A model generated the notes under the pieces. The model was given only the letters and a program-made list of their open reading frames with translations. It ran no database searches and was not told the origin of the DNA. The translations under genes and the position numbers were made by a program. DNA of 27,318 nt, from the IMG/VR virus record IMGVR_UViG_3300028840_002880, positions 1 through 27,318 of that record. One strand, written 5' to 3'. The stretch comes from a virus. Shown here in pieces: positions 12,883 through 19,123 of the stretch; the first letter of the stretch is position 1; the number at the start of each line of letters is the position of its first letter.

Positions 12883-13181
12883 GGCAACGGAGCATCCATG
12901 CAACCGAGGGCGCGCGTCCTGGTGAAACTACAAACAACGTCCCTTCTGCCCAGGTCGATCGCGGCCTCTACCGCGCGATCCGTCCGGACGATAGCCTTCT
13001 CGTTCTCTCTCTCGACGCGGGCCTCTTTCTCCGGATCGAGGCGTCTGTCTCTATGGCGCTTTTTCATAGCGGCATCCTTGGCGAGATTGGCCTCCCTAAT
13101 TGCATCCCGGAGCGCCTCTTTCCGTCGCCTCGCATCCGCCCGCCTATGGACTCTTCGAACGCTCTTGCTATTGCGCCCCAT
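12879..13181 (-). CDS. Basic helical protein, 100 aa
   Basis: The protein is extremely rich in Arg, Lys, Glu and Ala (for example RRVHRRADARRRKEALRDAI) and looks like one long helix up to about residue 75, after which VVCSFTRTRALGCMD forms a different end. It could bind nucleic acid. ATG 13181 follows the upstream TAA by one base. Without a motif the function is open. Confidence 0.5.
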   Translation of the reverse strand: MGRNSKSVRRVHRRADARRRKEALRDAIREANLAKDAAMKKRHRDRRLDPEKEARVERENEKAIVRTDRAVEAAIDLGRRDVVCSFTRTRALGCMDAPLP

Positions 13182-13182
13182 T

Positions 13183-13476
13183 TTAGAAGAGAGTCCTCTG
13201 TACGGGCTCGGATGGACGTATCATCCAGACGATAGCAGACCGTCCGGCCCTGGTCTTTCGCTTCCTCCCCGAGTCCATAATCTCCTCTCCCTGTTGGAGT
13301 TCCTTGCGCCTGGGGCATTCCGTTTGCGGACTCATGCCGAGGGCGTCCTGGATCTCCTGGTCCGTAGCCCCGTTGTCGCCGCGGTCGCGGATAAACGCGC
13401 GGACCTGGGCGCGCAGACTAGGCGCCGCCGGACGAATTCGTCTATGTGCTTCCCTGCTTGTATGTGTCGTCTCCAT
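13183..13476 (-). CDS. Winged helix-turn-helix regulator-like protein, 97 aa
   Basis: Residues 20-90 follow a familiar phage winged-helix pattern: a helix (LRAQVRAFIRDRG), GATDQEIQDALGMSPQT as helix-turn-helix, PRRKELQQGEEIMDSG as third helix, and the wing KRKTRAGRSAIVWM. It probably controls transcription or serves replication. The gene has its own structured leader (13498-13563), and GAAAGGGC lies 4 bases before ATG 13476. Confidence 0.7.
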   Translation of the reverse strand: METTHTSREAHRRIRPAAPSLRAQVRAFIRDRGDNGATDQEIQDALGMSPQTECPRRKELQQGEEIMDSGRKRKTRAGRSAIVWMIRPSEPVQRTLF

Positions 13477-13480
13477 CGTT

Positions 13481-13574
13481 GCCCTTTCCGAAAGTGAGGG
13501 ACCGCGACGAGGCGCGAGCCGCTGAAAGGTCGGAAGGTGATAACCTAACCTCGCCGCGGTCCCGGTTGGGGTTC
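13481..13574 (-). promoter_or_regulatory. Structured leader: 15-bp inverted repeat at 13498-13512 / 13549-13563
   Basis: GGGACCGCGACGAGG at 13498-13512 is complementary to 13549-13563 with one mismatch. The 36-base loop contains a smaller AGGT-GATA-ACCT hairpin. It lies directly before the initiation element of the winged-helix gene. It has no U-tract, so it is more likely a leader fold, an operator, or a Rho-type site than an intrinsic terminator. Confidence 0.6.
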
Positions 13575-13700
13575 CTACCCTCGTTCCCCGTCGTCTCCGT
13601 TCCTGTCGGCGCCCAGGGGCTTAACCGGCGCCCTGGTCACGCGGACGCCGCGGACCTCGACCGCCTGGAGCGGTTCGATATCCATAGCGGCAATCTTGTA
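13575..13700 (-). other. Minus-1-frame continuation of the 13637-13852 gene (41 codons)
   Basis: If the reading frame moves by -1 at the TTTT run (13700-13703), translation goes on as YKIAAMDIEPLQAVEVRGV and ends at a stop at 13575. This stretch looks coding (balanced residues, strand pattern), whereas the zero frame over the same DNA is NRSRRSRSAASA. The joined protein would be 92 aa. Confidence 0.6.
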
Positions 13701-13852
13701 AAACCGGCCCGGAACTGCGTCTCTCTCAACGCGGCATCCGCCGACTTCCTGGTATCGAAAACGGGACCAAACGGGAGGAGAGAAACCTCCCCCGTCTCGT
13801 CCTGTTGGACCTCCAGGATCCTATACTCCAGATGTTGCTTTCTCCGTCCCAT
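13637..13852 (-). CDS. Small phage protein with apparent -1 frameshift (zero-frame ORF 71 aa; joined product 92 aa)
   Basis: The gene starts MGRRKQHLEYRILEV at ATG 13852, 9 bases after AGGAGGG. Up to residue 51 (FDTRKSADAALRETQFRAGF) it looks like a genuine small beta-alpha protein. After GGT TTT the zero frame becomes a low-complexity Arg/Ser tail, while the -1 frame continues convincingly to 13575. Either one T is missing here (mutation or assembly error), or the ribosome slips at TTTT. No classic X-XXY-YYZ heptamer is present, so a missing base is the simpler reading. No function is known. Confidence 0.6.
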   Translation of the reverse strand: MGRRKQHLEYRILEVQQDETGEVSLLPFGPVFDTRKSADAALRETQFRAGFTRLPLWISNRSRRSRSAASA

Positions 13853-13866
13853 CCGTTACGTCCCTC

Positions 13867-14115
13867 CTATGAAACTCCCGGACCCTCCGGAAGTGTTTCC
13901 CAATAGCATTTGAGGAATTGTCCGCCTAGCGTTGGTTCCTCCTTGTCGTTTACCGTCACGATCCAGGCGACGGATTTCCCGCAATGGCATAGGATCCGAT
14001 TCCTACGACCAAGGTTCCGGCCCGCGTTTACCTTTAGGATCCTCCGGCATTTTGGACAATGGACCTCTGCCCAATATCGCCAGAGGATCGGATCTAGTTG
14101 CAACGCGCAAACCAT
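13867..14115 (-). CDS. Zinc-ribbon protein, 82 aa
   Basis: A CPKC pair (Cys20, Cys23) and CHC near residues 43-45 make a zinc ribbon around a basic loop (RRILKVNAGRNLGRRNR), followed by strand SVAWIVTVND. It is probably a nucleic-acid-binding accessory protein. ATG 14115 has GGAGGG 13 bases upstream, a long spacing. In the -1 frame of the upstream gene a stop overlaps it exactly as TAATG, which suggests translational coupling. Confidence 0.6.
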   Translation of the reverse strand: MVCALQLDPILWRYWAEVHCPKCRRILKVNAGRNLGRRNRILCHCGKSVAWIVTVNDKEEPTLGGQFLKCYWETLPEGPGVS

Positions 14116-14407
14116 TACGGATTATTGACCCTCCAAAAAAAACCGTAGGCCCGAAATCGTAGACCCCGCGCTCGGGCCATTGCGCGGGCTCCCCGTGATA
14201 ACGTTCTCCCGCCCGGACCGCGGCGCGCAGAACTCGGCATTTGAACACGTGCCTAGAACCATGATAAACACGCCCGCCGACTACCGTCGGACCCGAGTCC
14301 AGACTGAAAGCCTCTATCCGTTCCTCTCCGGTCCAAGACCAACATTTCCGGACAGAGACCAGGGCGCCGCAATCAGGGCAAGACCTACGCTTACCCCTCG
14401 GGCGCAT
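14003..14407 (-). CDS. Cys-containing protein with a T8 run near its end; zero frame 134 aa, -1 frame 97 aa
   Basis: ATG 14407 follows GGAGGGG by 7 bases, and the start overlaps the nuclease gene by 17 bases. The N-terminus has CPDC (near residues 10-13) and further Cys at about 22 and 58, compatible with zinc. The zero frame overlaps the next gene by 113 bases with a weak-looking tail. At gtT-TTT-TTT (14135-14142) a -1 shift would instead end after six codons at TAA overlapping the next ATG as TAATG, the junction style used elsewhere here. The true C-terminus is therefore uncertain. Confidence 0.55.
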   Translation of the reverse strand: MRPRGKRRSCPDCGALVSVRKCWSWTGEERIEAFSLDSGPTVVGGRVYHGSRHVFKCRVLRAAVRAGERYHGEPAQWPERGVYDFGPTVFFGGSIIRNGLRVATRSDPLAILGRGPLSKMPEDPKGKRGPEPWS

Positions 14408-15344
14408 TGTCAAGCCCCTCCAGGACCTCGATTTTCTTCCGCCATGATCCGCGCTTGTCCTGGGTCCCCTTGATCAAAAAACGACCGATAGCGAGTTGAG
14501 TTTCTCCCCGTTCAAAACGGGCCTTTACCGCGTCGCGGATCGCGGCGTCGAAACCCTGATAGTCGCGGGCCGAGGTCTGGAGTTTGTCCCGTTCTTCCAG
14601 GGCTTCCTCTAATTCCGGATCGTCCATCCATACCAGGGCCTCGGCTTGTGTGAGATCCGGAACGCATATTCCGCGATACTCGCAACGTCCGCAAATCTCA
14701 CGAGACCAGGGCAACCGATCCGGAAGGGTTCCCTTATCAACGTGTCGATTGATCCGGGACGCTTTCTGTAGTAGCCCTTCACAGTAGTCAAGGTCAAGGT
14801 CGATCCAGATCTCCCGAAAGAGCCCGGACGTTTTGTTAATGAACAGGATAAGTCCCCGCTGTTCCTCGGTGTCGGCTTTCATTACTAGATATAGTTGGAT
14901 CTGCGCGGGGTATCGCCGAACGTGCGCGGACTTGTGATTGTAGAGATCCGCCGCGCTTTCGATCGTGCCGAAAATGTACGGTGAACAGGATTTGACGTCC
15001 ATAACGTGCAGGACGTCGCCGAAATCCTCGTGCCCGATCATGGCGTCGATATGACCCGTTATCCGTTCTTCCGGAAATTCAAGCGCGGTTTGCTGCTCGA
15101 AAATTCGATATCCCAGATCCTCCAGTTTCCGGATTGCATGGCGCTCGAAAAGATCGCCGAGCCCGAAAATCGCCTGTAGTTCCGGGGATGGGGGTTCGGC
15201 GTCTTTCCAACGCGTCCGCATATAGACGAGTTTCCGCTCGCAAGGATCGCCCAGGGCGCTCGCGCGGTTCGTATGGCAGGGATAGACCCTGGCATCGTCC
15301 CGGAGGGCCTGGAGTTGTCTCTCCTCGATCGACAGAGGCGCCAC
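14391..15344 (-). CDS. Cas4/AddB-like PD-(D/E)XK nuclease with 4-Cys Fe-S cluster, 317 aa
   Basis: The nuclease core shows GHIDAMIG (Asp100), VMDVKS (Asp116, Lys118) and QIQLY (Gln148). Four cysteines placed as in Cas4 and AddB, Cys35 (DPCERK) and Cys218, Cys221, Cys227 (CGRCEYRGIC), should hold an Fe-S cluster. Such enzymes resect DNA ends and in phages pair with annealing proteins, as the neighbouring gene here suggests. I start at GTG 15344, which shares its G with the upstream TAG; the longer frame to 15536 is a Pro/Arg/Gly shadow of the annealing protein. No CRISPR array or cas1 is seen, so a recombination role is favoured. Confidence 0.8.
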   Translation of the reverse strand: MAPLSIEERQLQALRDDARVYPCHTNRASALGDPCERKLVYMRTRWKDAEPPSPELQAIFGLGDLFERHAIRKLEDLGYRIFEQQTALEFPEERITGHIDAMIGHEDFGDVLHVMDVKSCSPYIFGTIESAADLYNHKSAHVRRYPAQIQLYLVMKADTEEQRGLILFINKTSGLFREIWIDLDLDYCEGLLQKASRINRHVDKGTLPDRLPWSREICGRCEYRGICVPDLTQAEALVWMDDPELEEALEERDKLQTSARDYQGFDAAIRDAVKARFERGETQLAIGRFLIKGTQDKRGSWRKKIEVLEGLDNAPEG

Positions 15345-16294
15345 TAGAACAGGTCCCCAGGCGCGGGCGCGTCGGTGTCGCCCTGGTCGTCGGCGTCTCC
15401 CTGGTCGAGGGGGAAATCCCCCGGCTTGTGCTTCTTGAACCAATCCACGATAGCGTCGTAGTGGGCGACAGGGATATGCCGGTCCGATTTGTAGCCGAAC
15501 CCCTGGATTGCCTCGCGGTATGCCTCGACCGTCCAACCGGCCTCTTTGGTCGCGATTGCGAACAACCTGCGCCCCTGGCCCTCAGAAATCGCCCCAGAGG
15601 CCCCGGAATCGTGAGGGGACTCCTTGGGCGCCGAGTTGTTTCCGCGACGTCCTGGGCCGGATTTGGCCCCCTGGCCTCCCGATTTGGCCCCCTGGTCCCG
15701 TTTCTCGCCGCCTCCCTTGAAATCGAACGCGCCCCCCTTGATCTCGATCCCATGCCGCTCCAGATCCTCGACCGAGAGGCGCCGGATCCCGAGGATCCTC
15801 TGGCAAGCGTTCCGATAGAGGTCGGAAATCGCGTCTTGTTTGACGTCACAAGGATTAATTTCGGAGAGGGGACGCTCGTAGGTCTCCCCGTCCTTGTCCT
15901 TGCGGTTGAGATAGATCGACTTCCTGGACGAGGCAGTCCCGACGACGTCCAGCCAGGGCGCTTGTCCGCGGATGCTCGCCCGCCCGAATGCCGTATAGGT
16001 GAAGAACTTTCCGCGCTCGTCCTCCCCATCCTCGCGAACGACCTGGGGCTCCCCGCGATCGTCGCGAATGAACTCGACGCAGATACCAAAAACCGGCATG
16101 ATCCGCTCGGCGCCAGAATCCCGGAGCCAGGGCTCACCCTGGATCAATGTCCAGTCTTGGGGCTTGGTGCGCTTGCAAACGATCGCGGCGACCTTGTTCA
16201 GTACCTCGATACGCCTCTCCACAAACTCCGCCAGATCCAGACGCTCCAAAGCGTCCAGGGCGTCCGGCTCCCTCGTCTCGATCTCGTTCCCCAT
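15344..16294 (-). CDS. Putative single-strand annealing / recombination protein, 316 aa
   Basis: Residues 1-165 resemble a phage family found beside Cas4-like nucleases: a long N-terminal helix, PQDWTLIQGEPWLRDSGAER, a beta section, and VKQDAISDLYRNACQRILGI. A basic Gly/Lys/Ser linker with repeated QGAKSG follows. The C-terminal helical domain (EGQGRRLFAIATKEAGW) resembles one attached to several phage DNA-binding proteins. The end PAPGDLF is acidic with a final Phe, like the tip of SSB proteins. I infer DNA annealing together with the next gene's exonuclease. ATG 16294 lies 5 bases after GAAAGGGC; the GTG at 16309 overlaps the previous stop. Confidence 0.6.
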   Translation of the reverse strand: MGNEIETREPDALDALERLDLAEFVERRIEVLNKVAAIVCKRTKPQDWTLIQGEPWLRDSGAERIMPVFGICVEFIRDDRGEPQVVREDGEDERGKFFTYTAFGRASIRGQAPWLDVVGTASSRKSIYLNRKDKDGETYERPLSEINPCDVKQDAISDLYRNACQRILGIRRLSVEDLERHGIEIKGGAFDFKGGGEKRDQGAKSGGQGAKSGPGRRGNNSAPKESPHDSGASGAISEGQGRRLFAIATKEAGWTVEAYREAIQGFGYKSDRHIPVAHYDAIVDWFKKHKPGDFPLDQGDADDQGDTDAPAPGDLF

Positions 16295-16305
16295 CCTATG
16301 CCCTT

Positions 16306-16725
16306 TCACTTAGTGGCCCAGGCGATCCACGCGACCGCCACAAAAAGGAGACAGTTCAAAACTTGTTGGGAAGCCGCGCCCAATCGGACGCGCGCCTCGA
16401 TCCCTCCAAAATGAATCGCAAGATGCAAAGATCGACCGGCGTCCGGCGATAAGATCTTGAGACGTACAAGGATCAAACCGATATCCACTAGGACCGCGGC
16501 GATCGCGGCGCCAATCGCGTACCAGTGACCAGTAGAACCCAGGACCGAAAGAACAGACAAGAGCCAGAGCCCTTCCCATCCGATTTCTGCCTTTCGGTCC
16601 TGGTAGCAATGCTCTCCGATCAGATCCGCAGCGTAGTGGCTCGCGACGCCCAGGGCGATCCCCCAGGGTCCTCCAATCGTGAATGATACGAGCGCCCCGA
16701 TCGGCGCGTGACTCGCCGGGAACAT
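16306..16725 (-). CDS. Polytopic membrane protein with conserved His residues, about 139 aa
   Basis: About three or four hydrophobic segments are seen (PIGALVSFTIGGPWGIALG, WEGLWLLSVLSVLG, IGAAIAAVLVDIGLILV and NCLLFVAVAWIAW). The first part has FPASHAPIG and ASHYAADLIGEH, with conserved-looking His and Asp, reminiscent of YdjM-type membrane hydrolases, though the resemblance is weak. I take ATG 16725 (MFPASH), preceded by GGGGGTGA; an in-frame ATG at 16737 is possible. The start lies only 12 bases after a terminator-like hairpin, so expression may be controlled by read-through. Confidence 0.55.
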   Translation of the reverse strand: MFPASHAPIGALVSFTIGGPWGIALGVASHYAADLIGEHCYQDRKAEIGWEGLWLLSVLSVLGSTGHWYAIGAAIAAVLVDIGLILVRLKILSPDAGRSLHLAIHFGGIEARVRLGAASQQVLNCLLFVAVAWIAWATK

Positions 16726-16737
16726 TCTCACCCCCAT

Positions 16738-16780
16738 ACAAAACGACCGCCGAGAGGAAAGGGCTTACCCCTCGGCGGTC
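16738..16780 (-). terminator. Intrinsic terminator-like hairpin with T-run, just before the 16725 start
   Basis: Minus strand: GACCGCCGAG, a 16-base loop, CTCGGCGGTC, then GTTTTGT. The 10-bp stem is perfect and the T-run follows directly. It would end transcripts of the late and lysis genes and any transcript from the promoter at 16850-16878. Since the next start codon is immediately downstream, it could also act as an attenuator. Confidence 0.75.
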
Positions 16781-16849
16781 TGCGGGAAGCAGGGAAGCAA
16801 GGCTTCCCTCCTCTATCTATTTTGCAGAGCCCTTTTCTCCGTTGCTGAA
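16781..16849 (-). ncRNA. Body of a candidate small RNA between promoter and terminator, with an AGGGAAGC hairpin
   Basis: A transcript started near 16843 and ended at the T-run near 16738 would be about 105 nt. Inside it AGGGAAGC (16809-16802 on the minus strand) pairs perfectly with GCTTCCCT (16798-16791) across 3 bases, and a second CTTCCC copy follows. I see no ORF with a ribosome site in this stretch. The RNA could be a regulatory sRNA or only an attenuated leader; this is inference from layout. Confidence 0.4.
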
Positions 16850-16878
16850 AAACTAGCCTCGCGCCCTGGGCCTGTCAA
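16850..16878 (-). promoter_or_regulatory. Sigma70-type promoter with perfect -35
   Basis: Minus strand: TTGACA at 16878-16873, 17-base spacer, TAGTTT at 16855-16850 (3/6). The -35 box overlaps the stop codon of the 16875-17150 gene. It lies at the boundary between late and non-structural genes, where a new promoter is expected. Confidence 0.5.
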
Positions 16879-17150
16879 CCCTTGGTAACAGAATCCCAGA
16901 TAGCTTTTATCACCGTCCCGATTGCCGCTACCAGGGCGCCGAGGATCGCGACATTTCTCCGCGCGTCCGCGGCTTCCCGGCGTTTTTCGTCGGTTTCGAC
17001 TGCTTTCACGCGGGCGCTGAGTCCCTGGTGTTTGTAGACGAGACCCTCCTCCGGTTCGTCTCCGCCGGTTAGGATCTTGTCCATTTTCTTCAGGATCTGG
17101 GTATTCTGCGTGACCGCGAAATGGATCTCAGTTAGGGACGGTTCGGGCAT
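16875..17150 (-). CDS. Small protein with coiled-coil and C-terminal TM segment (XhlA/holin-like), 91 aa
   Basis: A helical N-terminal half (VTQNTQILKKMDKIL, then ARVKAVETDEKRREAADA) leads to a hydrophobic segment near the C-terminus (NVAILGALVAAIGTVIKAIW). Coiled-coil then single TM is the layout of XhlA-type holin accessory proteins. As the last gene of the lysis-like cassette it probably acts at the inner membrane. ATG 17150 is preferred; GTG 17171 would extend it by seven residues into the overlap with the lipoprotein gene. Confidence 0.6.
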   Translation of the reverse strand: MPEPSLTEIHFAVTQNTQILKKMDKILTGGDEPEEGLVYKHQGLSARVKAVETDEKRREAADARRNVAILGALVAAIGTVIKAIWDSVTKG

Positions 17151-17415
17151 CGCGCTCGGCCTTTCTGTCACTTGCCCATTTCAAATAGTCTAGCACGTTT
17201 CCGGGACTCACGAGATACCAACCCTCGACCTCGCTCCAGGGGATTATATCCCCATCGTAGACGGGGACGGAGTTCTCGATTTGGAGAATCCTAGAGTCCG
17301 AGGAGAGAACAACGGGCTCAGTCCTCCGGATTCCGCATCCCGCTCCAAATGCGAGAGATAACAACAGTATTGCCGCGAGCCAGAGCCGCCTCGATCGCGA
17401 TCGTCTCGATCTCAT
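17128..17415 (-). CDS. Small lipoprotein, o-spanin-like candidate, 95 aa
   Basis: An Arg-rich n-region and hydrophobic stretch LWLAAILLLSLAFGAG end at Cys27, a plausible though imperfect lipobox (FGAG-C). The rest (VPVYDGDIIPWSEVEGWYLV, then a charged helix) would be periplasmic. ATG 17415 has AAAGGA about 5 bases upstream and lies inside the 17318-17518 gene, in a different frame, over 98 bases. Overlapping genes with a lipoprotein are typical for Rz/Rz1 spanins, but the upstream partner is short for an i-spanin, so the spanin role is tentative. Confidence 0.6.
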   Translation of the reverse strand: MRSRRSRSRRLWLAAILLLSLAFGAGCGIRRTEPVVLSSDSRILQIENSVPVYDGDIIPWSEVEGWYLVSPGNVLDYLKWASDRKAERDARTVPN

Positions 17416-17518
17416 TCGCTTCCTTTACCCTCTTGAGTTCGCGGAATCGGATCATATCCGGATCGTATCTGTTCCGCAACCAGAACAGGACGAGGCGGAC
17501 CAGTAGCCCCCAGTCCAT
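17318..17518 (-). CDS. Short membrane-anchored helical protein overlapping the lipoprotein gene, 66 aa
   Basis: The N-terminus is hydrophobic (MDWGLLVRLVLFWL), then charged helix (RELKRVKEANEIETIAIEAA). This could be a truncated or minimal i-spanin or another small lysis protein. The last third overlaps the lipoprotein gene in another frame, which constrains both proteins. No clear ribosome site precedes ATG 17518, and it begins 7 bases after the upstream stop. Confidence 0.5.
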   Translation of the reverse strand: MDWGLLVRLVLFWLRNRYDPDMIRFRELKRVKEANEIETIAIEAALARGNTVVISRIWSGMRNPED

Positions 17519-17525
17519 GATTGAA

Positions 17526-17822
17526 TCAGTCCGGGGTAGTGGTTGAGGTCTTGCCCGAACTCAGACCGTCGGCGATTCCCTGGCCGAGTAGGAACGTCCC
17601 CAGGATGCCTACGATCGTATTCTCGTAAGCGGACAGATCGAGTCCGGTCGTCGCCGCGACGATCACGCCGACCAAGGCGACCAGGGCGACAATGAATTTT
17701 CTCCCGCCGAGTTTACCAATCAGATTCTTCACCTTCTTCTCCTCTTCTTGTCCGGGCGGTTCGGGTTCCGGCAAACCCCTTGCCGGATCCTCTGCCGCTA
17801 CCATTTTGCAAACGTTCCCCAT
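17526..17822 (-). CDS. Holin-like membrane protein, 98 aa
   Basis: After an acidic, Pro-rich N-terminus (about 30 residues) comes LIGKLGGRKFIVALVALVGV as first membrane segment and TIVGILGTFLLGQGIADG as second. The GGRKF...GQGIADG pattern is one I recall from phage holin-like proteins. It is the first gene after the fibre genes, as holins often are. ATG 17822 has GAGGG 8 bases upstream. Confidence 0.65.
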   Translation of the reverse strand: MGNVCKMVAAEDPARGLPEPEPPGQEEEKKVKNLIGKLGGRKFIVALVALVGVIVAATTGLDLSAYENTIVGILGTFLLGQGIADGLSSGKTSTTTPD

Positions 17823-17840
17823 CCTATTACCCTCGCTTGC

Positions 17841-19109
17841 CTATGACTTTGCCAACGTCCCCGCGTATCTCGTATCATCCGGATTCAGATCGATAGCGGT
17901 AAAGGTAACCTTTTCCGAGTCCGCATTGATCCCGCCCGCGTACCAGTTCAGCGCGGCGACGGTCCTATCGGTTGCGGTCTCGTTCCAGTCGCAAGTCCCC
18001 CCGTGGAGGTTGAGAGTAGCGATCTGGTTCCCGGAGGAGGGCGTATGATTCAGATAGCAAACGCCCGCCCAGGCGTCCAATACGTCCGCGTTCCAATCGC
18101 CCTCGGTTCTCATGACTCCGCCCATTATGACGAGGTCCGGCGTCCCGGAGGCGCAACGGAGGCGGTTCGTCCCCCCATATTGGCGCCAGTTAGACCAAGT
18201 GACCCCCTCGCCGAGCGTTACCCTTGTCTGAGTCCCGAGATCCGAGACGTCCCCGTCGCCGATCGTGGAAGTCTCGTCCGCGGCGTCTACCGCTACCCCT
18301 ACTCCGCCGATCGCCTCGCGGACGATGATATCCGTGCTTGAGGAGTTCGCGAGAATACGGACGACAGGAAGCCCCAATTCCGACGGTTGCGAAGCAGTCT
18401 GGAAGATTTCGACCTGGGAGGCAACCGATCCCAGGTTGAGCATAATCCTCGGCGAGCCCGCCGGTTGCGACGGTCCTGGGTTCTCGCCGATTTCGACAAT
18501 CGAGGCGCCGATCTGGAGATAAACGTCCCGGTATTCCGCTTTCGGATCGTCCTCCTCGTAGGTCTCGGCGTCCGACGACAACGCGAACCGCCTAGAGTCG
18601 AGTCCGACTTTCCCGGTAAAGTTCTGCGTGACCGAGAGATAGGCCAGAGTTACCGCGGACTGCGCAAGGCCCCAAAGGATCGAAACGTCGGATTTATCTA
18701 CGATCACTTCGTCGGAGTTCACGGGGACCGCGTTATCCGACCAATTCGCGGCGACGTCCCAATGATGCCGCGACTCGCAAGCAGTCGTATCTGAAAAAGC
18801 TCCGATCGTTCCCGTCCCGCCACTAACGCCGGAAACAGGATCGAAGGGCTCGCCAGGATCGTCCGCGGTTCCGATTACCGTATTTCCCGAATCGGTCCAA
18901 GTGACTTCCTCAAAGTAGGGATGCGTCGAAGCGTCGGCAGCCGCGGCCAGGGCGACCGCGGTCGGGTTCAATCCTCCGGCGCCGATTACGGAAACGCTCG
19001 CGTTTCCGAGTGAGATCGAGTAAGTAGTAAGAACGTCATAGCTACTGATCGCACAAGATGAGACTTGCGCGACCGCGTCCGCTTCACCGAGCCAATATTT
19101 CCGCGCCAT
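17841..19109 (-). CDS. Tail-fibre-like beta-rich protein, 422 aa
   Basis: The N-terminal 100 residues (MARKYWLGEADAVAQV, later VIGTADDPGEPF) resemble a repeat module seen in phage fibre proteins with a small Ig-like fold. At about 120-135 comes HHWDVAANWSDNAVPVNSDE, a motif common at the start of beta-helical or adhesion regions. The rest has Gly- and Asp-rich strands compatible with a beta-helix. It is probably on the tail tip and may bind the host. ATG 19109 has GAGAGG 10 bases upstream. Confidence 0.65.
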   Translation of the reverse strand: MARKYWLGEADAVAQVSSCAISSYDVLTTYSISLGNASVSVIGAGGLNPTAVALAAAADASTHPYFEEVTWTDSGNTVIGTADDPGEPFDPVSGVSGGTGTIGAFSDTTACESRHHWDVAANWSDNAVPVNSDEVIVDKSDVSILWGLAQSAVTLAYLSVTQNFTGKVGLDSRRFALSSDAETYEEDDPKAEYRDVYLQIGASIVEIGENPGPSQPAGSPRIMLNLGSVASQVEIFQTASQPSELGLPVVRILANSSSTDIIVREAIGGVGVAVDAADETSTIGDGDVSDLGTQTRVTLGEGVTWSNWRQYGGTNRLRCASGTPDLVIMGGVMRTEGDWNADVLDAWAGVCYLNHTPSSGNQIATLNLHGGTCDWNETATDRTVAALNWYAGGINADSEKVTFTAIDLNPDDTRYAGTLAKS

Positions 19110-19123
19110 TTATCAATACCTCT

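Noticed and set aside
14391-15344. CRISPR-Cas adaptation nuclease (true Cas4)
   Set aside because: No cas1, cas2 or repeat array is present, and the partner is an annealing-type protein, so phage recombination is more likely.
15079-16137. 352-codon minus-strand frame rich in Ser, Arg and Pro
   Set aside because: It runs out of frame across the annealing protein and nuclease genes and has no domain or start site.
15134-16414. 426-codon plus-strand open frame
   Set aside because: It lies antisense to the annealing protein and nuclease genes, which have recognisable motifs and coupled starts. It is a GC-rich shadow frame.
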